Assembly: GCF_002432125.1 (NCBI RefSeq)
Contig: NZ_DJFS01000079.1
Coordinates: forward strand, 31,878-95,877
Length of the DNA: 64,000 nt
Direction: 5' to 3'
Source of the DNA: Brevundimonas sp. UBA5866
GTDB taxonomy: Bacteria > Pseudomonadota > Alphaproteobacteria > Caulobacterales > Caulobacteraceae
Shown here: positions 1-8,865 of the stretch, piece after piece
Layout of the letters: every line of letters begins with the position of its first letter
Position numbering within the stretch: the stretch's first letter is position 1
Translations under genes and position numbers: made by a program
Notes under the pieces: model-generated
The model's input: the letters and a program-made list of their open reading frames with translations, nothing else
Database searches by the model: none
Told to the model about the DNA's origin: nothing

Positions 1-993
1 GATGATGCGCTCCTTGACCTTTTCCAGACCGTAGTGGTCGGCTTCGAGGATGTCCTCGGCTTTGGAAAGGTTGATCGGCTTGGTCTTGGCCTTGCCCCAC
101 GGGATCGACAGCAGCCAGTCCAGATAGTTACGGACGACGGTCGATTCCGCCGACATCGGGCTCATGTTGCGCAGCTTCTTCAGCTCCGCCTCGGCCTTCA
201 GTCGGGCTTCTTTCGACAGGCGCGTCTTGGCGATGCGCTTTTCGAGTTCAATCAGTTCGTCACGGGCATCGTCGGTCTCGCCCAGCTCGCGCTGGATCGC
301 CTTCATTTGCTCGTTCAGATAGTACTCGCGCTGGGTTTTCTCCATCTGGCGCTTCACGCGCGAGCGGATCTTCTTCTCGACCTGCAGGACCGAGATCTCG
401 CCTTCCATCAGGCCATAGACCTTCTCGAGGCGCTCGGTCACGCTGACGGTTTCCAGCAGCGACTGCTTCTCGGCGATCTTCACGGCCAGATGCGCGGCCA
501 CGCTGTCGGCCAGCTTGGACGGCTCTGCGATCTGCGGGATGGAGCTGAGGGCCTCGGGCGGGACCTTCTTGTTCAGCTTCACATAGTTTTCGAACTGCTC
601 GATGACGGCGCGCAGCAGGGCCTCGGACTGCGAGGCATCGCCCGGCTCGTCGGCGATTTCGACAGCTTCAGCTTCGTAATAGTCCTGACGGTCGGTGAAG
701 TTGATCAGGCGCGCGCGCGACTTTCCTTCCACCAGCACCTTCACGGTGCCGTCGGGCAGTTTGAGCAGTTGCAGGACGGTTGCCAGTACGCCGGTCGGGT
801 AGATGGCGTCGGTCGCGGGATCGTCGTCGGTAGAGTTCTTTTGGGTGGCCAGCAGGATCTGCTTTTCACCCTTCATGATCTCATCGAGGGCACGCACGGA
901 TTTTTCGCGGCCGACGAACAACGGCACGACCATGTGCGGAAAGACAACGATGTCTCTCAACGGCAGGACTGGGAGGATTTTGCTCTCGGTCAT
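1..993 (-). CDS. lon: ATP-dependent protease Lon, N-terminal part (cut by window edge)
   Basis: Reading the minus strand from the ATG at 993 gives 331 codons open to the window edge. The protein begins MTESKILPVLPLRDIVVFP, the classic start of the Lon substrate-binding domain, and runs through the coiled helical region with the RQMEKTQREYYLNEQMKAI motif into the segment just before the AAA+ ATPase (NYLDWLLSIPWG). Walker A and the Ser-Lys protease dyad lie outside the window. Lon degrades misfolded proteins and, in Caulobacter, cell-cycle regulators such as CcrM and DnaA. It lies downstream of clpX on the same strand, but a hairpin and a candidate heat-shock promoter separate the two, so it is probably its own transcription unit. 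Confidence 0.95.
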   Translation of the reverse strand, partial: MTESKILPVLPLRDIVVFPHMVVPLFVGREKSVRALDEIMKGEKQILLATQKNSTDDDPATDAIYPTGVLATVLQLLKLPDGTVKVLVEGKSRARLINFTDRQDYYEAEAVEIADEPGDASQSEALLRAVIEQFENYVKLNKKVPPEALSSIPQIAEPSKLADSVAAHLAVKIAEKQSLLETVSVTERLEKVYGLMEGEISVLQVEKKIRSRVKRQMEKTQREYYLNEQMKAIQRELGETDDARDELIELEKRIAKTRLSKEARLKAEAELKKLRNMSPMSAESTVVRNYLDWLLSIPWGKAKTKPINLSKAEDILEADHYGLEKVKERII

Positions 994-1109
994 GGTGCTT
1001 ACTTTCGCGGGGCCTTCGTGAATCTCCGGCCCGCCAAAGCCGATCCGCATGAACAACCTGTCCCGCTTACCGACTCGGCCCGCCTATCAGGCGGCTTTTC
1101 AAAAAGAGT

Positions 1110-1137
1110 ATGTGGGACCTGATATTGCCGGTTCAAG
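1110..1137 (-). promoter_or_regulatory. Candidate sigma-32 (heat-shock) promoter of lon
   Basis: On the minus strand, CTTGAAC (1137-1131) is followed after 14 bases by CCCACAT (1116-1110). This fits the sigma-32 pattern CTTGAA - N13-17 - CCCCAT, with an exact -35 and 5 of 6 matches in the -10 core. It sits about 115 bases before the lon start codon and downstream of the clpX hairpin, which suits a heat-inducible lon promoter. Read by eye only. Confidence 0.5.
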
Positions 1138-1203
1138 CTTAACAGACCATCGACCCACAGAAGTCGAAGTTTCAGTGTTGCTCATGGGCCATAAACGCAA
1201 CAA

Positions 1204-1225
1204 GGCGGCCCGATGAAGGACCGCC
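1204..1225 (-). terminator. Hairpin downstream of clpX
   Basis: GGCGGCC (1204-1210) pairs with GGACCGCC (1218-1225) around a short loop, with one bulged base. On the minus strand it lies about 25 bases past the clpX stop and is followed by a T-rich stretch (TTGTTGCGTTTATGG). It probably separates clpX from lon. Confidence 0.5.
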
Positions 1226-1233
1226 CTGCCCGT

Positions 1234-1248
1234 TTAAGTTTGCCTTAA
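1234..1248. promoter_or_regulatory. Perfect TTAA-N7-TTAA (CtrA-type) box after clpX
   Basis: TTAA at 1234-1237 and TTAA at 1245-1248 are separated by exactly seven bases, the known CtrA consensus of Caulobacterales. It lies 3 bases beyond the clpX stop codon and about 240 bases upstream of the lon start. The clpX hairpin lies between it and lon, so a promoter role is doubtful and chance is possible. Confidence 0.3.
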
Positions 1249-1250
1249 GG

Positions 1251-2519
<1,269 letters not shown>

Positions 2520-2695
2520 AGACCCATCTCACTCTCCGCCATTTCCACCGGGATTGGTGCAAAAGGCGACAACCTTGATGTTAGACACTAGAATCTAAGC
2601 AGCAAAGTCTTCAAAAAATAACAATCACCCATCAGAGGTTCCGCCACAAGCCCGTTTGGGTACCGTGACGCCAGAAACGTCACTCCGCAGGAAGT

Positions 2696-3373
2696 ATGGG
2701 GAATACAGGCAGTATGTCACAGATGGGTAATGAGGACGCTTCGCGCCAGTCCCCTTTTCGCACAAGCGAAATGCCAAAGGAAATAGTGGCGTTCGATTTT
2801 GATGGCACTCTTTCGATTCGCGACAGTTTTACCGATTTTCTCAAGTGGCGGGTCGGTCCTCTGGCATGGCTGGCAGGCATGGCGCGGCTGGTTCCGGCGG
2901 CGATTTCCTATCTGGGGAACCGCGACCGCGGAAAGATCAAGGCCGCATCGGTGCGGGTCTTCCTCAAGGGCATGCCGCGCGATGTGCTGTCCGCCCAGGC
3001 CGAGGCCTATGCCGACGAACTTTGGGGGCGCTTCATGCGTCCGGATGCATTGACCAAATGGAACGAATGGGGCGAGCGCGGGGTGCATCGCGTGATCGTC
3101 ACCGCGTCTCCTGAAACGACCATCGCCCCGTTCGCCCAGCGTCTGGGGGCCGAGAACCTGATCGGCACGCGGTTGGAGTTCGATTCCGATGACCGCGTGA
3201 CGGGGCGTTTCGAGACGCCGAACTGCCGCCGCGACCAGAAGGTAAAACGTATCCAGGCCGTCTATGGCCCTGATGTGCGCGTTCGGGCGGCCTATGGCGA
3301 TACGTCGGGCGACGAACAGATGATCGCTATGGCCGAGGAAAAAGGCTTCCGCGTTTTCACGCAGAAGCCCTGA
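2696..3373 (+). CDS. cicA: HAD-superfamily phosphatase, CicA-like
   Basis: The 225-residue HAD subfamily IB protein has motif I FDFDGTL near residue 33, motif II as VTASPE, the conserved Lys in DQKVKRI, and motif III as YGDTSGD. It is related to phosphoserine-phosphatase-like enzymes, and its substrate cannot be told from sequence. In Caulobacter crescentus cicA, a HAD-family gene whose dosage affects growth and morphology, lies between clpP and clpX, exactly as here; the symbol rests on family plus position. It reads against its neighbours. The start is uncertain: ATGs at 2696, 2714 and 2771 are all in frame, and the AGGAAG before 2696 is very close to that codon. Confidence 0.8.
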   Translation: MGNTGSMSQMGNEDASRQSPFRTSEMPKEIVAFDFDGTLSIRDSFTDFLKWRVGPLAWLAGMARLVPAAISYLGNRDRGKIKAASVRVFLKGMPRDVLSAQAEAYADELWGRFMRPDALTKWNEWGERGVHRVIVTASPETTIAPFAQRLGAENLIGTRLEFDSDDRVTGRFETPNCRRDQKVKRIQAVYGPDVRVRAAYGDTSGDEQMIAMAEEKGFRVFTQKP

Positions 3374-3394
3374 TTTTTCTGATGCGGGCGGTGA

Positions 3395-3715
3395 TCAGTT
3401 GCCGTCCGCGTCCACATCGAAGTTCACGGTCTTGCCGCGTGATGCAGGCTCCCAGCCCGCCTCGATGATCGAACGGACGGTGTTTTTCAGCACTTCCAGA
3501 TCGATCTTCTGCTTCTCTAGATTCGGAGAGCCGTTCGGGCGGTAAAGCGCCGGGTACTGGGCCACGGCCTCACGCTTGTAATCCTGATGGCGGAAGGCGA
3601 TGGCGATGCCTTCCCAAGCGTTCTTGCCCACCGGACGCTGCTGCCGGCGGAGTTCCCAAAGATAGACGTCGCCATCGACCTCTATCGTGCCCTTGGTATC
3701 GTTGGTGTACTGCAT
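3395..3715 (-). CDS. Small conserved hypothetical protein (106 aa)
   Basis: This soluble 106-residue protein is rich in charged residues and has no signal peptide or membrane segment. The patterns VDGDVYLWELRRQQ and a C-terminal WEPASRGKTVNFDVD suggest a small beta-rich fold. I do not recognise a named family. It sits 33 bases downstream of the cytochrome b561 gene on the same strand and may be co-transcribed with it. Codon use matches its neighbours, and the clean ATG start and fit between genes support it as real. Confidence 0.6.
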   Translation of the reverse strand: MQYTNDTKGTIEVDGDVYLWELRRQQRPVGKNAWEGIAIAFRHQDYKREAVAQYPALYRPNGSPNLEKQKIDLEVLKNTVRSIIEAGWEPASRGKTVNFDVDADGN

Positions 3716-3748
3716 GGCCGTGCCGATAGCACAGAAAAGCCCGACGGA

Positions 3749-4279
3749 TCAGCCCGCCATGCGCTTCAGCGTGCCGTCCTTCCAGACGAAGTGATGGACA
3801 AGCGCCATGATCAGGTGGCCAACGATGGCAACCAGCAGCACCCAGCCCAGTTCGCCGTGCCAATCGCCACCCAGCTTGGTCATCCACTCGATCCTTTCGT
3901 GACCGCCCGCCATCAGGGGAATGCCGAAAGGCTCGAACGGACGGCCTGAACCATACTGGCGGATCAGGGCAATCGCGGGCACAGCCAGCACCAAGACGTA
4001 CAGGGCCAAATGCCCAATGACCGCCAGCCTGCCGATCAGGCCCTCATGCGGCTTTGGCCGACGGGTCAGGTTCACCAGTCCCCACAGCGCACGGATCACG
4101 GCCAGCACAAACAGGGTGAAGCCGACGGGCTTGTGGCTGCTGCCCCATGTCTCGGTCAGGGGTGTTTCGCCCAGAGCGGCCCCCGCGACGACACCACCCA
4201 GTTGGTAAACCAGCAAGGCCGCCATGACCCAGTGCAGCACGCGCGTCACCAGACCGTACTTCAACCCGTTATCGAACAT
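3749..4279 (-). CDS. Cytochrome b561 family protein
   Basis: The 176-residue protein has four predicted membrane helices and the b561 / cytochrome-b N-domain pattern. His residues in the first helix (RVLHWVMAALL), the helix-2 region (SSHKPVGF), helix 3 (IGHLALYVLV) and helix 4 (WHGELGWVLLVAIVGHLIMALVHH) are the likely ligands for two b-type hemes. Members pass electrons between quinol and periplasmic acceptors, some acting as superoxide:quinone oxidoreductase. The C-terminus WKDGTLKRM is typical. It is followed by a small conserved gene. Confidence 0.85.
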   Translation of the reverse strand: MFDNGLKYGLVTRVLHWVMAALLVYQLGGVVAGAALGETPLTETWGSSHKPVGFTLFVLAVIRALWGLVNLTRRPKPHEGLIGRLAVIGHLALYVLVLAVPAIALIRQYGSGRPFEPFGIPLMAGGHERIEWMTKLGGDWHGELGWVLLVAIVGHLIMALVHHFVWKDGTLKRMAG

Positions 4280-4320
4280 GCAGCCTCTCCCGCCTCAATC
4301 CGCTGTCAGCAAACATGATT

Positions 4321-4350
4321 CGGGGCGGCCCGATATATCGGACCGCCCCG
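4321..4350 (-). terminator. Strong hairpin downstream of clpP
   Basis: CGGGGCGG and CCGCCCCG (4321-4328 and 4343-4350) form the outer stem, with a second self-complementary core CCGATATATCGG inside. It lies 27 bases past the clpP stop and is a probable terminator between clpP and the b561 gene. The T-tract is weak on the minus side. Confidence 0.65.
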
Positions 4351-4376
4351 CGTCATTTTGTCTTTGTGCTTAAGGC

Positions 4377-5018
4377 TTAGGGAGCCTTCACACCGTCTGC
4401 ATCGGCCTGAAGGCGGCGGTCGTAGACGTGGTCCACGATGCCCCATGCCTTGGCCTCCTCAGCAGTCATGAAGTGGTCGCGGTCAAGCGTGCGCTCGACC
4501 TCTTCGTAGGTGCGGCCGGTGTGCTTGACGTAGATTTCGTTCAGGCGGCGCTTGGTGGCGATGATGTCCTCGGCGTGGCGTTCGATGTCCGAAGCCGTGC
4601 CGCGGAAGCCGCCCGACGGTTGGTGCACCATCACGCGCGCGTTCGGCAGGGCCACGCGCTGGCCGGCTTCACCGGCCGTCAGGATCAGCGAACCCGCCGA
4701 TGCGGCCATGCCCATCACCACGGTCGAAACCGGCGAGCGGATGTATTGCATGGTGTCGTAGATCGCCAGCGCCGAGGTCACCTGACCGCCCGGGCTGTTG
4801 ATGTACATGCTGATTTCCTTTTTCGGATTTTCCGATTCGAGGAAAAGCAGCTGGGCGCAGATCAGCGAGGCCATGCCGTCTTCGAACGGGCCGGTCAGGA
4901 AGATGATGCGTTCACGCAGCAGGCGCGAGAAGATATCAAACGCACGCTCGCCGCGGCTGGATTGCTCCACCACCATTGGAACGAGGTTGTTGGAGATGTA
5001 GTCGATCGGATCGCGCAT
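4377..5018 (-). CDS. clpP: ATP-dependent Clp protease proteolytic subunit ClpP
   Basis: This serine peptidase pairs with ClpX or ClpA. All three catalytic elements are present: Ser in GMAASAGS, His in VMVHQPSGG and Asp in LDRDHFM. The hydrophobic-pocket and handle regions (FLTGPFEDGMAS, YINSPGG) are intact. I chose the ATG at 5018 (MRDPIDYISNNLVPMV, AAGG upstream) because it aligns with other Caulobacter ClpP starts. A GTG at 5051 with GAGG upstream would add 11 residues and is also possible. Part of the tig-clpP-clpX-lon neighbourhood. Confidence 0.95.
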   Translation of the reverse strand: MRDPIDYISNNLVPMVVEQSSRGERAFDIFSRLLRERIIFLTGPFEDGMASLICAQLLFLESENPKKEISMYINSPGGQVTSALAIYDTMQYIRSPVSTVVMGMAASAGSLILTAGEAGQRVALPNARVMVHQPSGGFRGTASDIERHAEDIIATKRRLNEIYVKHTGRTYEEVERTLDRDHFMTAEEAKAWGIVDHVYDRRLQADADGVKAP

Positions 5019-5125
5019 GTGGGCCTTTTCGAGAATCTCGGGGCGACTCACAGCCGCCCTCAGCAGGTTTCAGGATATCATCACCCGGCAAGGGCGATGC
5101 AAGGCCACATGCACCGATTGTTCGA

Positions 5126-6037
5126 TTAAGACCGATCCGGGGACTCTGCTTTCGCCTGATTGCGCTCCAGCGGGCGGATCTGGCGGGTTTCCATCAAACG
5201 GGCGATCTCTCCCATCTGCTGGTTCTTGGATACGCCGGTCAGCTCTGCGCTGTAGAGAGCGCGCAGATAGGCCATGTCCCAATCACTGATGCTGGCGAAC
5301 TGGCGGTCCGTCGGGAACGACAGGATGGAATCGAAGCCCGAGAAGTCAGCGTCCAGATCGACCTGGGAATAGGCGACCATAGCCGCGAAGTCGGCCACTT
5401 GCTGCGCGTTCGACCCTTCGAGTTTATCGAAATCGACGATGATGATCACACGACTGATGTCGTCACGGATTTCAGTGCGCAAACGCGAGGCGGTGCCCTT
5501 CACCATTGGAGGCTCTTCTTCACCGGGCAAGCGTACAGCGACCTCACCGGTGTGGGCATCCATCGGGATAGATACATGCCACCAACGGATCGGAACATCC
5601 GACGTCTGGAAGCGCTGCAAGGCCGCGCGGTTGCGGGACATGCTACTTATTCCGGGATTGAAGACCTTGGGGCGGGCATCAACCATGCCCTTTGCCAGGG
5701 CCGCCGCATCATTGGAGGCGATGATCAGAATATTGGGGGCACAGCCCGGTTCGCCGGGCTCCAGACCGATATCCATACCGATCTGGGAGACGCGATCCAC
5801 GACATACTGGGCCATGTCTCCGCGCATGTTCACCGCGCCGACACAGACATTCCGTTGAAATCTGGCGACGCGCAGATTGCGGTCCGGAACGGAGATTTCA
5901 TCCAGAAAGCTGCGGATCTGCCGATCTAGTGAGCGACCGGAAACAACCACATCATCAACCGCCGTCGGCGTATCGGTGGCGGACTGGGGGACTTGCATCG
6001 CAAGCGATCCAGCAAGCGCGAGGGCAGCGATTAACAT
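5126..6037 (-). CDS. Secreted hypothetical protein (303 aa)
   Basis: The protein starts with a short hydrophobic signal peptide (MLIAALALAGSLAMQ, cleavage near residue 15-20), so it is probably periplasmic. The rest is soluble: a GRSLDRQIRSFLDEI segment, a Cys pair (NVCVGAV ... GEPGCAPNI) likely to form a disulphide, and a central domain with RWWHVSIPMD, DISRVIIIVDFDKLEG and a C-terminal helical part with SDWDMAYLRALY. I recognise the look of a conserved Caulobacterales / Sphingomonadales secreted family but no function. It is inserted between tig and clpP, which are usually adjacent. Confidence 0.7.
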   Translation of the reverse strand: MLIAALALAGSLAMQVPQSATDTPTAVDDVVVSGRSLDRQIRSFLDEISVPDRNLRVARFQRNVCVGAVNMRGDMAQYVVDRVSQIGMDIGLEPGEPGCAPNILIIASNDAAALAKGMVDARPKVFNPGISSMSRNRAALQRFQTSDVPIRWWHVSIPMDAHTGEVAVRLPGEEEPPMVKGTASRLRTEIRDDISRVIIIVDFDKLEGSNAQQVADFAAMVAYSQVDLDADFSGFDSILSFPTDRQFASISDWDMAYLRALYSAELTGVSKNQQMGEIARLMETRQIRPLERNQAKAESPDRS

Positions 6038-6151
6038 AACAGACTCCGAACGGTTTCGGATGCCGTACCATCGCTATTTCTAGACCGACAGTTAAATCGA
6101 AGAATGAATTAGGGCGAACTGGTGGCGAAATCTTCACGCCGCGCAAACATT

Positions 6152-6177
6152 AAGGGCGGCGCTTTCGCGCCGCCCTT
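6152..6177 (-). terminator. Hairpin downstream of trigger factor
   Basis: AAGGGCGGCG and CGCCGCCCTT form a perfect 10-bp stem around a 6-base loop, 27 bases past the tig stop. On the minus strand it continues AATGTTTG. Probable terminator. Confidence 0.75.
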
Positions 6178-6203
6178 GAACGTTTTCAGCGAAGTGAAAC
6201 CGA

Positions 6204-7547
6204 TCAGGCTTCTTCTTCGTCCTTCAGCAGCTCTTCCTTGGTGATGGCTTCATCCGTCACCTTGGCGACCGAGACGATCAGGTCCACGACCTTCTCCTCG
6301 TAGATCGGAGCGCGCAGCTGGGCGGCTGCGTTCGGGTTCTGACGGTAGAAGTCCAGAACCATACGCTCTTGGCCCGGATAGTTGCGGGCTTCGGCCATGA
6401 TGGCGTTCGACAGTTCCTGATCGGTCACGTTGACGTTGTTCAGGCGGCCGATTTCGGCGAGCACGAGGCCCAGACGCACGCGGCGCTCGGCGATCTTCTT
6501 GTACTCGGCCTTCAGTTCGTCTTCCGACTTCTTGGCGTCGTCTTCGGTCAGGCGGCCAGCGTCCTTGTCGGCCGAAACCTGAGCCCAGATGCCTTCGAAT
6601 TCAGCCTCGACCATCTTCGGCGGCAGCGGGAAGTCGTGACCTTCGTCCAGAACGTCCAGCAGGGCGCGCTTCAGCTTGAAGCGGGCAGCGCCAGCGTATT
6701 GCTGGTTCAGGTTGGCCTTCAGCAGCTCTTTCAGCTTGTCCAGCGACTCAAGGCCGATGCGCTTGGCGAACTCGTCGTCGATAGCGGTTTCGACTTCAGC
6801 CTTGATAGCCTTGACTGTGACGTCGAAGGTCGCGGCCTTACCGGCCAGGTGAGCGGCTTGGTATTCTTCCGGGAAGGTGACCTCGATGGTCTTCTCTTCG
6901 CCGACCTTCGCGCCCTTCAGCTGCTCTTCGAAGCCCGGGATGAAGCGGCCCGAACCGATGACCAGATCAGCGTCGGTCGCAGCGCCACCGTCGAACTCGA
7001 CGCCGTCGATCTTGCCGACGAAGTCGATGGTCAGTTGGTCGCCTTCGGCGGCCTTGACGGTCTTGCCCTTCTTGTCCTCGTAGGACTTGGCTTGCGAAGC
7101 CAGTTCCTTGAGGGCTTCGCCCATGTCTTCGTCTGAAGCTTCATAGGTCGGACGCTTCAGTTCGAGCGTCTTCGGGTCAACCGGGGTGAATTCCGGCATG
7201 ACTTCCAGCGACATTTCGTAGGTCAGGTCTTCGCCGCCGGCGATAACCTTGTCCATGTCCGAGATCAGCTTCATCTCGGCCGGAGCGGCCGGACGAACCT
7301 TCAGCTCGTCCAGAGCGCCCTGGCTCGACGAGTTCAGCTCGGCGTTGATGATTTCGCCCATCAGGTCGCGGCCGAAGGTCTTCTTCACGTAGGAAGCCGG
7401 AACCTTGCCCGGACGGAAGCCCTTCAGCTTCATCTGCGGAGCAACTTCCTTGATACGGGCTTCAAGCTTTTCGTTCAGCTCTGCAACCGGAATGGTGACC
7501 GCGATAACGCGGCTAAGGCCTTCGTTCGACTTTTCGACGACTTGCAT
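6204..7547 (-). CDS. tig: Trigger factor (ribosome-associated chaperone, PPIase)
   Basis: The ribosome-exit chaperone Tig is 447 residues from the ATG at 7547. The N-terminal ribosome-binding domain has the signature GFRPGKVP. A central FKBP-type PPIase domain follows (GDQLTIDFVGKIDGVEFDGG, FIPGFEEQLKGA, VTFPEEY), then the long helical C-terminal substrate cradle. The open frame extends to 7631, but MQVVEKSNEGLSRVI is the expected start, so the 28 codons before it are not coding. The acidic tail ends KEELLKDEEEA. It heads the tig-clpP-clpX-lon neighbourhood. Confidence 0.96.
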   Translation of the reverse strand: MQVVEKSNEGLSRVIAVTIPVAELNEKLEARIKEVAPQMKLKGFRPGKVPASYVKKTFGRDLMGEIINAELNSSSQGALDELKVRPAAPAEMKLISDMDKVIAGGEDLTYEMSLEVMPEFTPVDPKTLELKRPTYEASDEDMGEALKELASQAKSYEDKKGKTVKAAEGDQLTIDFVGKIDGVEFDGGAATDADLVIGSGRFIPGFEEQLKGAKVGEEKTIEVTFPEEYQAAHLAGKAATFDVTVKAIKAEVETAIDDEFAKRIGLESLDKLKELLKANLNQQYAGAARFKLKRALLDVLDEGHDFPLPPKMVEAEFEGIWAQVSADKDAGRLTEDDAKKSEDELKAEYKKIAERRVRLGLVLAEIGRLNNVNVTDQELSNAIMAEARNYPGQERMVLDFYRQNPNAAAQLRAPIYEEKVVDLIVSVAKVTDEAITKEELLKDEEEA

Positions 7548-7721
7548 GGTCGGATATCTGACGCTCTGGGGCGACGCCCAAAAGGCGCGCGGGTGGAATA
7601 AAGCAAAAGGACCGCCCCACCGGAGCGGCACCCTCGAAGCCCGCCCTTATGTCGATCTGAGCCGCTTACGTCAACGCGCAGCGGGTTTCTTTGATGTCCT
7701 CACGGCGCTATTTCAGTGTTT

Positions 7722-8423
7722 ATGAACCAGCAAACCGCACCCATTGGCGTTCTCGTCAGCCCTGTCACACCGCTCCAGCAGAACTGCACCATCGTCTGGT
7801 GCACCCGGACATTGAAGGCTGCGGTCATTGATCCCGGCGCTTCGGCACAGGCCTTGTTCGATGAAATCAAGCGCCGTGATCTGACACTGGAAGCCATCTG
7901 GATTACGCACGGCCACCTTGATCACGCCGGCGGCGCACAGGATCTTCAGGACATTTCGGGGGTAGACATCATCGGCCCGCATACCGCCGACCAATTCTGG
8001 ATCGATATGATTCCCGATCAGGGGCTGCGCTGGGGCCTGCCCGATGCCCGAACCTTCACCCCTACCCGCTGGCTGTCTGATGGTGACAAGGTGTCGCTGG
8101 GGGAAACGGAGTGGGATGTCTACCACTGTCCCGGCCATACACCCGGTCACGTGATCTTCTTCAACCGTGCCGCTCGATTCGCACAGGTCGGCGACGTGCT
8201 GTTCCAAGGCTCAGTCGGACGCACCGATTTCCCCCAAAGCTCGCATTCGGACCTGGTCAACTCGATCGTCCAGAAGTTGTGGCCGCTGGGCGATGACGTC
8301 ACATTCATTCCCGGACACGGTCCGCACTCGACATTCGGTCAAGAACGCAGAACCAATCCCTTTGTTGGTGACGACGTTGTAAATAGTGATAAATTGTCAA
8401 ATAATAACGTCGGTCCGGCATGA
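7722..8423 (+). CDS. Metallo-beta-lactamase-fold hydrolase (glyoxalase II / YcbL-like)
   Basis: The 233-residue MBL-fold enzyme has the metal motif THGHLDHAGG, the third metal histidine in CPGHTPGHV, the bridging Asp in QVGDVLFQGSVGRTDFP, and the last His in IPGHGPHST. This pattern is the YcbL / glyoxalase II-like group acting on thioesters such as S-lactoylglutathione. Substrate is inferred only. ATG at 7722 is preferred over the GTG at 7716; neither has a strong ribosome site. It reads divergently from tig. Confidence 0.85.
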   Translation: MNQQTAPIGVLVSPVTPLQQNCTIVWCTRTLKAAVIDPGASAQALFDEIKRRDLTLEAIWITHGHLDHAGGAQDLQDISGVDIIGPHTADQFWIDMIPDQGLRWGLPDARTFTPTRWLSDGDKVSLGETEWDVYHCPGHTPGHVIFFNRAARFAQVGDVLFQGSVGRTDFPQSSHSDLVNSIVQKLWPLGDDVTFIPGHGPHSTFGQERRTNPFVGDDVVNSDKLSNNNVGPA

Positions 8424-8566
8424 TTAACTGAATTTAATGTGAGCTTTTACAAGCTTTTGAACGAGAGAACCCGCGAAGGTTGTAAAATCGACATAAGGAA
8501 CCGGAACCTTAGCCGCCGCTGACTCCTTCTTTCTGTGAGTGCCAAGTCTAAAAGGGAGTTCGCATA

Positions 8567-8809
8567 ATGGCCGATCAAGTACCGGCTAAGCCTTCTGGTA
8601 TTTCCAAGCGTGGGTTCGCATCTATGGATCCCGCTCGCCAACGTGAAATCGCCCGCAAGGGCGGTGCAAGCGTACCGTCTGAAAAGCGTAGTTTTTCTCA
8701 AGACCGCTCTCTCGCCGCTCAAGCGGGTCGCAAGGGCGGCGAAGCATCCCACGGCTCGCGCAATAAGGCCGATCGTAAGGATCAACCTGTTCCGCCGCGC
8801 GCCAACTGA
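8567..8809 (+). CDS. KGG-repeat stress protein
   Basis: The 80-residue hydrophilic protein carries KGG (con-10 / GsiB-type) repeats: GFASMDPARQREIARKGG near residues 16-33 and FSQDRSLAAQAGRKGG at 43-58. Such intrinsically disordered proteins accumulate in general stress, desiccation or stationary phase. AAGGGAG lies 8 bases before the ATG. The upstream region has GGAACC twice (8497-8508), resembling an EcfG -35, but no convincing -10. Ends in a good terminator shared with egtD. Confidence 0.85.
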   Translation: MADQVPAKPSGISKRGFASMDPARQREIARKGGASVPSEKRSFSQDRSLAAQAGRKGGEASHGSRNKADRKDQPVPPRAN

Positions 8810-8831
8810 CTGTGGCAGACTGAATGATAAA

Positions 8832-8858
8832 GGGCGGCTCGAAAGAGCCGCTCTTTTC
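8832..8858 (+). terminator. Bidirectional terminator between KGG gene and egtD
   Basis: GGGCGGCTC and GAGCCGCTC form a 9-bp stem (one G-U pair) with a GAAA loop, followed by TTTTCTT on the plus strand. On the minus strand it also lies just past the egtD stop. Confidence 0.8.
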
Positions 8859-8865
8859 TTATGCC

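Noticed and set aside
34..1122. 362-codon open frame antisense to lon
   Set aside because: The minus strand encodes the unmistakable Lon N-terminus over the same bases.
8424..8437. TTAA-N6-TTAA after the metallo-beta-lactamase-fold gene
   Set aside because: The spacer is six rather than seven bases, and the tetramers sit at an A/T-rich gene end.
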